Origin: Stichopus chloronotus
Taxonomy: Eukaryota > Echinodermata > Holothuroidea > Aspidochirotida > Stichopodidae
DNA length: 64,000 nucleotides
NCBI GenBank assembly: GCA_021234535.1
Contig: CM037843.1
Span: 2,188,820-2,252,819 of the forward strand
Reading direction: 5' to 3'
Position numbers and translations under genes: made by a program. Numbering within the stretch: the first letter of the stretch is position 1; each line of letters begins with the position of its first letter. This document shows positions 10,807-21,454 of this stretch, piece after piece. The notes beneath the pieces are model-generated. The model made no database searches. It worked only from the letters and a program-made list of their open reading frames with translations, and had not been told where the DNA came from.

Positions 10807-12589
10807 CTTTTATTCAATACCATAAACGATTGCACACTTGAGGGTTTAACTCCACTTGATTCCATTCGTTTCCAAATCCACTGGCAAATCCTTTCTGCTG
10901 TTGTGGCATCGACAGGCTCATATACTAGTATTAGACTATTTCCATTACCTCCGACTGTTGTTGGTACTGGATGGGTATCTATTACAATCAACTTTCCTTC
11001 CATGTGAATAAGGGTAAGTATCAGTTGGCCACATGTAAAAAATGTTGCCGTGTTCTCAGTAGCTGTTTGCAACTTCAAAATGCAGTCATGTAATTGCTTT
11101 TTACCAGCAGTTGACATGTAAGAGAACTGACATAACATTTTTTCTTCAAGGCTAAGTGAATTCTTTGATACAACTCCACATTGGCATAGTATAGATAATG
11201 CTTCTGATATATCATACATTTGTTCCACATTTCTTTCAGTATTGAAATGGTATGGAGCATTTACAATAATTTTCTCCACTTTTGCCTTCAGAGAATCTAC
11301 AAAATTATGTTCAGTCTCTGTTTCTTTGTAATTCCATCCTAGTAGATCAACTGCAATGCACAGTGACAGGAAGGAGCAAGCATTGGTGCCATCATTAGCT
11401 GGCCATGCACCTGGGTCCACACCTTGACATATTTTCTCATCATAATAGGTCAGAGCTGTACTTTGGCTTACAGACAGTTGTATACTGATTTTTCTGTCTG
11501 ACCCTGTGACCTTTTCCACAGATCTCATGCCTGAGCTGGATTCATCTTTGTCACTTCGATATTTTGGATGCTTTAATGTTAACATTTCCACAACTTCATT
11601 TGCTAGAGGTCGGCAAGAGACATCAAATGAGGTACGTTTGTCAAACACATGTTCCAAATGTTTCCACTCTGAGAGATGAAGGTATTTGTACTTTGTGGAT
11701 TGCTAGGGTTTTTGCTTGTTTCTGAGTAAACTTTCAAGAATGGAAGTCCAATTTTGACCTGATTGGAAAACTTCTTTCGAATATGGTGCCTTTAGATCTG
11801 GGTTTATTATATTAAATAATGTCATCCCAAAAGACCAAATATCTGCTTTTTTAAAGTCATCATTTGTCATACTAAGGTTGCATGTAGGTGGATGTTTTAT
11901 TTCAGGTGCCATGTAGACTGGTGTTCCTCTTTGAACTCTAGAAGTATGTGTCTGCACCAAGGTCTGGGTCTGAATGAGATTTGACCGACTCTCTCCGAAA
12001 TCTGTCAGCTTGCATATGATGGGGTTTTCTCTAATTAGTGCCGCTCTTTTCAGTGAATCACCTTTGATAAGGTTATAATGTGAATTTGAAACTAAAACGT
12101 TTCCTGGCTTGAGATCTCTGTGCACAACATTTTTCTCATGCAAATACTGCAATCCCTTTGCTACATCTAATGCAATGTTTGCTGGAAAGTTTTCAAATCC
12201 AATAAAATCTGATGTTCTGTCTACAAGGTCCAAAAACTCCTTGAGTGAACTTACTATTTTATCTGCCCCAAACAACTGAAAGTCAAAAGATATAAACTCA
12301 AGCATTATTGCAAGTGGCTCATTACAAAAGCCTTTGAAAGAAACAATATTCTCATGTCTCAATGCTTGTAGAATAGCTGCTTCTTTCTTAAAACTCTTCT
12401 CCTCATCATCTGAGTTCATCATTCCAACTTTTTGACAACTATCTTCTCTCTCGAATACGTTCCTGTAAACACAGTGCCATAAGAACCATTCGCAAGATAC
12501 TGCAGATCGATGACGTCTTTCCACAGGAAACTCTCACCTCGATGAACTTTTCCTTTCTTTGTCCCAAGCTTTGGAATTTTGAAAGCCAT
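10807..12589 (-). pseudogene. Protein kinase plus papain-like cysteine protease (C76/tegument-DUB-like) fusion; one frameshift, one stop
   Basis: About 594 codons. The ATG at 12589-12587 is in strong context (AAGATGG) and is followed by a glycine loop (LANGSYGTVFTG) and the ATP-binding Lys (IVVKK). The frame then meets a stop at 12421-12419, while the kinase continues in another frame from about 12425: helix C Glu (FKKEAAIL), HRDLKPGN, DFGES, YMAPE and DIWSFGM. A TAG at 11705-11703 interrupts the C lobe, but the conserved subdomain-XI part (CRPLANEVVEML) follows in the same frame, so kinase and protease were one protein. The kinase is Ser/Thr or TKL/RIPK-like. The protease part has a Cys motif (DGTNACSFLSL, about 11390-11360) and a D-x-H motif (IDTHPV, about 10980). 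That arrangement resembles the herpesvirus tegument deubiquitinase fold (peptidase C76) more than classical USP or OTU. Activity on ubiquitin is inference only. The frame ends at a splice donor, GTAATT. Confidence 0.7.
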
Positions 12590-14371
12590 CTTGCCACTGC
12601 AATGTCATGCATGAATAGGAGATAAAAGTGTTTATATTATCTGCAGTGATGCAACAAGCTGATGTAGGATTCATTCTAGCACTCATTAAAGTTGATCTGA
12701 AAATAAAATATACAAGGTTTTCACAACTTGAACCCAAATGACCAGAGGCCTCTGCAGAAAGCAGTAAGGTACTTTCGCTCAATAGGTTACAGCAATATAT
12801 CCCATGTGTCCAAGCTTCCCTTCTTGAGATATCATGTTCCTAATATTTTAACAATTTTACCCTATTTGACCTTTCAGGAATGACCTTTGACCACCATAGA
12901 AACAACGGTATTTTTCTACTTAATATAATGCATTGTAAGGGCAAATTATCAAACATTTCCATGATTCCCAAATCCAGATATTGTGTTAACATTGTTTTCA
13001 ATTAGTTCCTTTGGTTTTAAAATTGTTGCAACATTTTTAGAGCAAAAAGCTTTTCTATGGTATTTCATTACTTCATGGCCACATTAGCCTTCTGTGGGGG
13101 CCTCTAAGATTTATGTCCCAGGTTTGAGAATTGTCAGGGTTTCCTTGCGTGAGATATCATGCTAACAAGCAGAGTGTAACAAATGCACCCACACACATAT
13201 ACGCATACACATGCGCCATCATGAATGTAAAAGTTTCTCCTATCATAATAAAAAAGGAGCCTTGACACAAGTGCCTTTAAGGTATGACCATGTTTGAAAA
13301 TAAATGATTTTAAGTTATTTACTACAATATTTTTTTTCCATTCAGGTCAACCACGATTGTGGAAAAGAAAATAGCTGTCAGTACAATGATTACTTCAATT
13401 ATTTTTTTAAAGTAGTTCAGTGTTTCTATTACGATCTGAGAACTTACATCCCAGGAATGCAGCCACATTAAAAAGTATGCGTACCACCAAAAATCCTTGA
13501 GTCCTCCCATCTTGAAAATGCATATGAGTTGCATGCAATACATACAGTAACTGGCACTGTGTCAACACTATACCATATCCAGTGCTACTATTCTTACAAC
13601 AAAGTAACATACGCGAAATGTTAACAAATGTGAATACCTTCAATCACACTAGCTTTGTACCATTCATTACCAACCACTTAAAAAAAATACAAACAATAAA
13701 ATAATAAACCCAAGTGTGACTACCCAGGCTGCCTGTGCATTTACTTCAGAAAACATTTAGTCCCATACCTAAGCTTTCAACATAATGTTAGTATATTACT
13801 GTGGGTTTAAAATTGCAGCAAAAGATACAATGGTTTCCTAGGGTCACATAGGCCACCAAACCTGCCACAATTAGAAGACCATGGGAAGAGAACTGAGAGC
13901 TTATCATAATGAGTCATAACAACTATTTCACGGTTATATTAGAAAGCTCATACAGAAAGAATATCACAGCAATCACAAAAATTCATGTAAGTCCTAACCT
14001 CATGAGTTTTGTGCACAAACATTTTGCAGCTTACCCAAAGAATTAACCACTGTATTAAACTCTGTGTCTAAGTGCAGTGGTAAATTGCTTACACAAAACT
14101 CACTGGGGGTCTGAAGAATTTTGTGTTGCTTTGGTACTGAAAGAAATGTTTCCAAACTGCTGACTATTAGCCAATAGGATCAACCCAATAGGGGGAAAAT
14201 AGACAAACTACAGAGTTTCTTGTATCTCTGCTATCAATGTGTTTGGGCAGACTTTTCTTTGTAATCCTGTAATATATTGTGTTATGATTGGGAAGATTTT
14301 GCACTGATCTTGACTGCAAATTTGAGAAGGAACATAAGCACATATTGGCTTTATCACTCTGCACTTAAAGT
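12590..14371. other. Intronic DNA with dispersed repeat fragments
   Basis: Upstream of the kinase ATG the minus strand has a stop codon in frame at 12607-12605, so the coding block begins at 12589 or at an unseen splice junction. Between about 12790 and 13210 two related modules share GAGATATCATG (about 12827 and 13149). Nearby words TGACCTTTGACCACC and a CACACACATATACGCATACAC tract also look like parts of a common dispersed repeat. No gene or clear terminal inverted repeat was found. Confidence 0.45.
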
Positions 14372-14510
14372 GATTGCGTGTGTGCTGAAAACCAAGAAGA
14401 TAAGATCATGTTTGATCTTAACTTTTTCTATATTTTTAAATGTACACACAAGGTTGTACATGAACGGACTATGTCTTTCAATGAAGGAAAATGACAGTAA
14501 CTTCTTCGAA
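14372..14510 (+). repeat. Direct repeat, copy 1 (about 140 bp)
   Basis: This segment matches 15579-15733 in the same orientation. Shared blocks include ATGTTTGATCTTAACTTT, GGTTGTACATG and CTTTCAATGAA, then AAAATGACAGTAACT. By eye identity is roughly 80%, apart from an extra pyrimidine-rich stretch in copy 2. Both copies give a short similar peptide frame, but most base differences change the amino acid, so it behaves as non-coding repeat rather than a conserved exon. Confidence 0.7.
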
Positions 14511-15578
14511 AAGCAATAGGATTGGCATAAAAACAGTAAAAAATAGACATCATATTGGAAAATTAACGGTTCTTACTATAAGCGCCTACATAATGAATAT
14601 GCAGCAGTACAGGTCTCACTAGTGTATCAAAAACATACTACTCAAGTCATCGCTCCTTTGTAGGTATCAGGAATTGTAGTATTTGGTGAAAGGAAGCACT
14701 GTATTTACAAATAACCTACCAATTGAACACAACATTGCGATGTCAGTGATCCTGAGTTGTTTTGACTAACTGAATATTCAATACTAGTATTTTTCATATT
14801 GGCTTGCTCAAAGAAGCACACCGTTGATTTGAATGAAAACTGTCAACCACTACATTATCGTATTCTACACTTTTTTGTTGTTATGTTAGAAGAATTTAAA
14901 ATCATATGGCAGAATTAACAAACTGAAACCTATTTTTTTCCCAGATTGTCTGAATGGTGTAATTAAAAGCCTTAACAAACTTTTGGAGATGAAATTTCAA
15001 TGTTTTTACTTTCAGCATACTCACACAATCACTTTTAGGGAAAAGGTATAATACTTCAAGGGGGTTTTACAGATTTTTTGATTTGGTGATTAAGTCATTA
15101 GAAATGTTGCATCCCGTAGATGCAAGCAATGGGAGGAATTTGTGTCCCTCGGTGAAAACTGGACCCAGGATCCTGCATTCGTAAAAAAAAAGCTGCAGCA
15201 AATGTAAGCATATTTTGGTCATTAGTAACCACCAACTTATGTCTAAAGTTTTTTGTAACTTTTCAAATTTGTTTGACCGATTCATATCAACTAAGATGGC
15301 ACAAACACAAAAACTTAATTAGCAGACTTTGTAGTTTATGCCATCTTGGTTAATGAGGATCAGAAAAGAAATGACTGAAAAAAAATATGTTAAAATAATT
15401 ATTGCTACATCCTGGGGGATTTTCCGAATGAGTTAAAACTAAGGTTTATGAACTATTTTTATAAGTATTTTATTTTGGATTTCCACCATCTTGGTTGACC
15501 TGTATTCCAAAGTGATACATATTATTGAAACATTTGTAGTCATTTATTCTTAAATATCACCGTAGGCTATATTAAAAA
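14511..15578. other. Spacer between the two direct-repeat copies
   Basis: AT-rich DNA with no recognisable gene. The spacer may be single-copy sequence caught between two insertions of one repeat family, or part of one larger element; the sequence alone does not decide. Confidence 0.35.
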
Positions 15579-15733
15579 GATTGTGAGTGTACTGAAAAAG
15601 CAGAAGGATAAGACTATGTTTGATCTTAACTTTCACTTTTTCTCTTTTTTTGTGATACTTTCAAATGTACATGTGAGGTTGTACATGGACGGACTACATC
15701 TTTCAATGAACAAAAATGACAGTAACTACTTTG
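15579..15733 (+). repeat. Direct repeat, copy 2 (about 155 bp)
   Basis: Partner of 14372-14510. It contains an extra pyrimidine-rich insertion (about 15630-15662, CTTTTTCTCTTTTTTTGTG) absent from copy 1. The two copies lie about 1.2 kb apart in direct orientation. Confidence 0.7.
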
Positions 15734-15739
15734 ATTGCA

Positions 15740-17150
15740 GGTTGGGTGCATGCAGCATATTTTCACATTCCTGTTGCTCGTGCTAAGAATTACAAGGTTA
15801 ACAACATGCCCTCTCTTTCTCTAGCAGTTCTTTCAAATAACCTTAGTTTCACCTGGTTATTGTATGCCTTCCATAGCAAATTTAGGCCTAACATTTACAA
15901 TAACAGGTACACCAAAGCTTGTCTTATTAGGCTAACCAGCGCCAAGGGTCTAGAACTTGAACAGACCAATTGGAAGTTGGCCTGGGCCTATAGCATAATT
16001 GTAATAATATTAGGCCTAAAATTATACTGGAAATGTGATTCCTTGTTTAAATTTTGGACTTTTTTTTTCTTTTTGGCATGTCTTTAGTTTAGCCTTTGTC
16101 TAAGCTCATTTATTCGGTGAAACATATCAAGTAGGCCTATATCGATGTAAACCCATACGCTGTTTAAGTATCTGGAATGATCAGATTGTGCCTATATTAA
16201 AGGATCATGCTATTACAAGCCTGAAAGACAAGACAAAGCTGCGTAGCCTATAAGCTATATTGCTAATTGGAGAAATGCAAGCTTCACGCACTGCACCGAT
16301 GGATTATGGGATTGAAAATGGATTATCGTTCACATGATGGAATTTTTGCCTATGTGCAGCATGCACACATACCTTGCCTACGGTACCTTCAGAGGTTTGA
16401 ATTGCTTTTTGGATGCTTTAAAATCTAGAGAGTTTTTATGCATGAAAAAGGAAGAATTTAAGTTATTTCTTTCTATGAGAGGCGTTGTGCTCGGTACTGA
16501 AAAACACCACTGATGACCTTGCAGGGCATATTGGGCCGAAAAGCTTGGACTAGGCCTAGAGCCGTGAAACAGAGTGATGAGGAGGCAGAGGTTGTGACTG
16601 AGAGATCTAAGCAACAAACATTAGTGCTTTTTGGAGGAATGGTCCACCTAAGGCCTGAATGTATTTCATCTGGTTGGGAGGCATCGACAGAGGGTTTGCC
16701 ACTTTGCCTGACACCACAAGAGCTCATATTGATAGCAAAGTTAGAACTGATAATAGGTGGCTCAACAATGTAAATGTTCATGTAATGGGTACAATAAATG
16801 CTGGTTATCTGGAATGGGGTAAGTTTACCCTCTGGACCTGTTGGCTTTCCCCAGGCTAAATTTTCGTTACTTTCCTCCCACTGAAACTCCACACTAAGCT
16901 ACACACTCAACCTGAAAGTGTATTTTGTAAAACGTAATGCTGTACCTAGGCTAGAGTCCTGTCACCTTAGCTCCTTAGCAACGTGTGTGGGGCTGTTGAG
17001 CCCTTTGTCTTAGGGTTCCTTTATAGAGAACCCTACTTTGTCTTTCCAGTGTGCATTGCATGTATAGGCTACGCACTCGTCGATTAGCAACATAGCTAGG
17101 CTGGGGCCTAGCTTTAAAGTTGGTACAAGAGTGTATAAACAGGGAACAGC
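15740..17150. other. AGGCCTA-rich DNA, no supported gene
   Basis: Many TAGGCCTA-like words occur here (near 15891, 16011, 16132 and 16551). Open frames of 86 and 139 codons exist on opposite strands over 16473-16892, but neither shows a motif I recognise and no convincing splice sites bound them. The region lies inside the SET-gene intron. Confidence 0.4.
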
Positions 17151-17202
17151 CATGTAAGTGGTGTTATCCACTGCTGTTACCTTGTGTCCAAGCGCGCCTA
17201 CT

Positions 17203-17341
17203 ATGCCGGACAAATCTGATAAGCGTGCTCAGGATCCGAGCTTGAACTTACCGCCAACAAACAGTCTTGGCCGTCCGGACAACAAAAACACGTCACCAGC
17301 TTCACGCCATCGGAGACTTTTACAACTTGACTTCAGAATGT
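17203..17341 (+). CDS. Possible short coding exon, unrecognised
   Basis: An ATG at 17203 opens a frame of 47 codons (MPDKSDKRAQDPSLNLPP...), polar and Pro/Ser/Arg-rich, ending near a possible donor (GAAT|GTGAGG at 17340). The stretch is richer in CpG than its surroundings. At 17397-17427, just past it, two CCAAT-type boxes face each other (GTGATTGG and CCAATCAC). This could be a first coding exon of an uncharacterised plus-strand gene, but no downstream exon was found. Chance is a serious alternative. Confidence 0.2.
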
Positions 17342-17396
17342 GAGGCCCAGTAGATTCATGTACGCAAAAACTACAAATGTAGATCTTAAAACCTTC

Positions 17397-17427
17397 GTGA
17401 TTGGTTGGATGTTAACCAGCCAATCAC
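17397..17427. promoter_or_regulatory. Inverted pair of CCAAT boxes
   Basis: GTGATTGG (17397-17404) and CCAATCAC (17420-17427) form an exact 8-bp inverted repeat and carry ATTGG/CCAAT cores of the type bound by NF-Y. They lie in a locally CpG-containing stretch. Promoter function is inference. Confidence 0.3.
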
Positions 17428-18034
17428 AACTCACGACACGTTCAACGTAACGTTTGGGTGCAGAATTCTTAACGTGTACTTTGACAATGACTTCCCTCAT
17501 TGCGTTTGCCTTACGACCACTGTACTGTGAGATCACTGCACGTGTTGACAGTAGATACTTCGGTTAGGGGCCACTGATGGGTGTTTAGATGTAAATACAG
17601 TAATTTATGTGACCGAGTGTAGTGGTACATACAGGCTTACATTGTAATGAACTTTTTCGGTCAGCTATTCACCGCGGAGAAGTGAATTCAGGACGGTCAC
17701 CAAAGAAAAAAAAAATGTAGGCTATGGGCACTCTGAGTCTGGACGTGGGGCGTCACAGCTCACCTACGAAATACAAGAAATTCAGTGACACATTTGCATC
17801 ATCGTTAAGATCATGTGTACTTATGTTCATTTTGTTTCATACCTGAAGTTCCCAACTAAGATACAAACAAAGATTTTTAAGAACTGTTATTTTGTGGTAA
17901 AAAAAAATGCTTAAAATGCGGATCACTCTGATACACGTACAAACTTTCGATTATTTCTTTGTATTTACAACCACGTGCCAAACGAAATCACGCAGGTTCG
18001 AAGTACAGTCAAAATCTGCAGTAAAACATGGGAT

Positions 18035-18235
18035 CAACCCTTCAGTCAGACATATTTTCAGTCAGTCCGACATGTTTTCAGTCCGACAAGTTTTCAGTCC
18101 GAAAGTGAAATGCACATTTTTAGTCGGAAAGATAAACTTTTTTAGCGAGAACGTAGAAAAGACGTTTTCCGAAAGTACACGCTTTGAGTCCGAAAGTTTC
18201 AGTTCGACAAGTTGTCAGTCCGTCATGATTTTTAT
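18035..18235 (+). repeat. Degenerate tandem repeat, TTTTCAGTCCGACAAG type
   Basis: A unit of about 16-17 bp containing CAGTCCGA recurs at least six times between 18041 and 18225, with variants CAGTCAGACA, CAGTCCGAAAG, GAGTCCGAAAG and CAGTTCGACAAG. Spacing is regular at first and then irregular, so this is an old, decaying array. No coding sense. Confidence 0.65.
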
Positions 18236-18239
18236 GTCA

Positions 18240-20860
18240 TCTCAAAACACCTAATATGTATTACTGTTTTTCATGCATTTATTTTTATCTTATTAGGCCG
18301 TATTGAGAAATTGCAGGCATGGAATCATATTTCAAAGCTTCGTACAGCTTGAAACACTCGGGAAGTGCTGTTTCCCGCCATCTGGGTTTGAAAAGCCAAA
18401 AGTTTTGTTATACGGTCCGCGTCAACGGGATGGTGGCGCTCCACTCAGCCCCTCCAATACTTGTTTACCTTTATGTTACGCTCATGGGTGCAGGTGTCAA
18501 AGAAAGTCAATTCTGCAGCCTAATTGGGCGACTAAAAATGGCAAACATGATTCTTTCTAGACAAAGGGGAGGCGGTAACCCATCCCCTTAGAAATCTCCT
18601 CATGCCTCGTAGGTCTATCTGTGGACGGACCGATTTGAATTCCTGGTTCAAGCCTTGGTGGGCGACACCCTACCCCTATTCCCCTCCGTTAGGAAGGCGG
18701 TCAAGTACGTATGCATGAGTCGACTTTGCCCTCAGTTCACAAAGAAAAGAAAAAAAAGAAATCATGCTACACCCCTGAAACAAGATGAAATATCCCCTAA
18801 AAAAGGTAGAATAGGCTATTTGGTGATGTATTCCAGCCAAAGATTTGACACAAATTTGCATCACGCCTGTATTACGTGTGCAAATACCCTTAGCCCCTCC
18901 CTCCATCAACCAGATCAGAGAAAGGCGCCCGGACGAAATTGCACCAGAGGAGAACGCTGGTACGGTGAAATCTTTTGAACATCTTACATCTATGTAAACA
19001 TTCAAAAGTTTGGGTGTCCAAAGTTACGCACCGTAATTTCAGATTCCGCGGCAAGTTCACTCTCCACTGCTGAACATTTGTGGAATACTTCCTCCAGCTT
19101 AAGTATAGGATTTCATTGCTACTAGTTGAATCACCATATGACGTGCGAGAACATAGGCGTGTGAGGGCGACTTTCAACTGATGTAGCCCGCGAGAGACGG
19201 TCAAACCAGTCAGGTCGCATCGTGTAGGATCGTGGTGAAACCTCTCAACATGTGCATGAGGAAGGCATTAGGATTCATGAGAGCGTATTCGCGGTGTTAT
19301 ATCAGGGGAGTTAATATATACAGGCGAAACCTGTGCATGACAGAGAGGTTTACTTCCTACCAATCGGACAATGTATCGCTTTGAGTCAGCAGATTACGAT
19401 GTTGCACTGCGCATACCATGTGATTTATCATGTGCGTGTAGACCTAGCACTTGCCGATAAATGCTACGTAGACCTGTAATATGACACAGCATTGTACTTT
19501 AGGTATGGAACTGAGCACTATAGTCAATAGGCTATACGTGCAGAGCAGCCTGTGTCAACTTATCGAGGGGCGGTTGGGGAGCCGGGGGGTAGGCATTAGA
19601 CAGAATAAAAGACTATAACACCCGAGGAGGGGATGCCACATCCCAGTTTGTTACTCATTTCCATATGCCTTGTGTATGAGTATGAAATACAGTTTCAACT
19701 AGTAGAATTGTGCTTGCCACAAGTCCCTTGGGACTGTGGACATATGCTGCACCCCGTGATTGCAGATCCGCCCAGTAACACATACTACTTAGGCTAATAG
19801 ATGAGTACATCTTAAATGAGATGACACAAACAAATAAGCCTGGCCTAGATGGTATAACGGCACGCACTAAGAGCCACGATGTATCCCTTCGAGAACGAGC
19901 ACGAAACACCACCACAGTGAAAGAAAACTCACACATGTCAAGTAATGCCTGATATAAATTAAGCTACAAACTCTGTTAAAACAGAAGCCGGAGTAATGCT
20001 AGGCCTCATATAATCCGCCAGCAACGAATTCTGGCGGTAAAGATACTTCTTCAAATAGCGAAGTAAAATTAATACGGTAAAAAACAATGAAGAACACAAT
20101 GATCGCACTATATGTCGTTGGTCATGGTATGGTAGTTATCAGTACAGTACACGACTATACCAGGCAGCTTGGGCATTAGCTGCACAGGTCACTGTCAGTA
20201 CAAGCTACGATGAACAGAGTTGCTACTGGGTGGGAATGACTTGAAGCAATCATTTCCTCTATTTTCCCTGAGTGAAAGTCGGTAATATTTCGGAAGGGTA
20301 CTCTGTGTTACACACTCTGATAAGATTCAAGATTCAAGATTCAAAGGGTCTTGCAAGCAGGCTAAAATGGCGATTAGCAGTTAATAAAACAATAGAAATG
20401 TCTGCGTCACTGTTCACCGTTGAATACGTTGAATCTGCATTTTACTTGTGTGCGCAGGAACATATACATAACTATTCATGGGCACCAACGCAGATGTAAA
20501 TCAGAAAAAAAAATCACATGACTCGCTGAGTAAATCCAAGAATCGAAGCTATGGGCTTGGATTAATTCGTTCCTCATAATGCTACCTCAGTCGTTAAGAA
20601 CATAATTTTATTTAAGCCAACATGTATGACGACACATGAACAATACTCTGCAATGCAACCATTAAAAGGTAATAAGACAACAGACAGAAGATCGGCAAGA
20701 TCATACCACGGAAATGCTCCCCCAAATAAAAAAAAAATTCAATAACACATCGAAATTTTCAATTTGAAATGTGCAGGGCACATTTGAGAAGACATCATCA
20801 TGGTAGTGGGTACGTGCAGTACGCCTGTCTGACTCCCTCTGAATCATATTGTATTTCGGC
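18240..20860. other. Intronic DNA without recognised gene
   Basis: Overlapping open frames on both strands (18303-19204) have no recognisable motif and conflict with one another. The stretch 18360-18600 is more GC-rich and looks like a dispersed-repeat fragment. A tandem GATTCAAGATTCAAGATTCAAAG occurs at about 20323-20346. No RNA gene was recognised. Confidence 0.4.
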
Positions 20861-20865
20861 GGATT

Positions 20866-21025
20866 TGGGGTGTATTTGGTTTTGGGTGGTTTTGGGTGGT
20901 TTCGGCTGGTTTTGGGTGGTTTCGGCTGGTTTTGGGTGGTTTCGGCTGGTTTTGGGTGGTTTCGGCTGGTTTTGGCTGGTTTCGGCTGGTTTCATGTTTT
21001 ACAAATGCCCATACGCGCGTATAGA
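20866..21025 (-). repeat. AACCAGCCAA tandem-repeat element, copy 2 (inverted)
   Basis: On the plus strand the array reads as TTTCGGCTGG and TTTTGGGTGG alternating (about 20875-20992). It is followed by TTTCATGTTTTACAAATGCC and ATACGCGCGTAT. The reverse complement matches the flank and array of 2978-3170, 18 kb away in opposite orientation. Here the two 10-bp variants alternate, giving a higher-order 20-bp unit. Confidence 0.8.
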
Positions 21026-21454
21026 GAAACTGCTTTATGTTTGCCGATATCGATTGCCTCTTATACGCACATACGGTCGTACAATCACGTATACTACATC
21101 ACTGTGTAAAATTTTCAGCCGTTTGATTTAGCGGCCGGACAGAGTTGCGGTTAGAGAAACCGCTATTACACTGGAAGATAGAGGGAACTGAGAACATGAT
21201 AACATTGCCGTGGTAAATTATCGTTCAGCATGTACATAAAAACAAACAGCTTTTCAAACGCTTACTAGGGGCCTAGCGCAATGAAAGCCTACCGTGAATA
21301 ACAGTACTGTCAATAGTGTACAGGTTTGACAATAGCAGCAATGTGTTTGTTGAGGGGAACGCAACATCGTGGTCATTAAAACCGCAAAGACTTAAGGATT
21401 GACAAACATGCTGATTCTTCTTTTTTTCAGTTAGGGTCTCGACATAATAGAAAA

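Noticed and set aside
16473..16892. 139-codon minus-strand frame and overlapping 86-codon plus-strand frame
   Set aside because: No recognisable motif, mutually overlapping, no splice boundaries; left as unannotated open frames.
19840..19912. tRNA- or SINE-like sequence (TGGTATAACGGCACG ... CCTTCGAGAACG)
   Set aside because: A weak A-box/B-box resemblance only; I could not fold a cloverleaf.
20769..21131. Trp/Phe/Gly-rich frames on the plus strand
   Set aside because: Same repeat family as at 3 kb in inverted orientation; not protein-coding.
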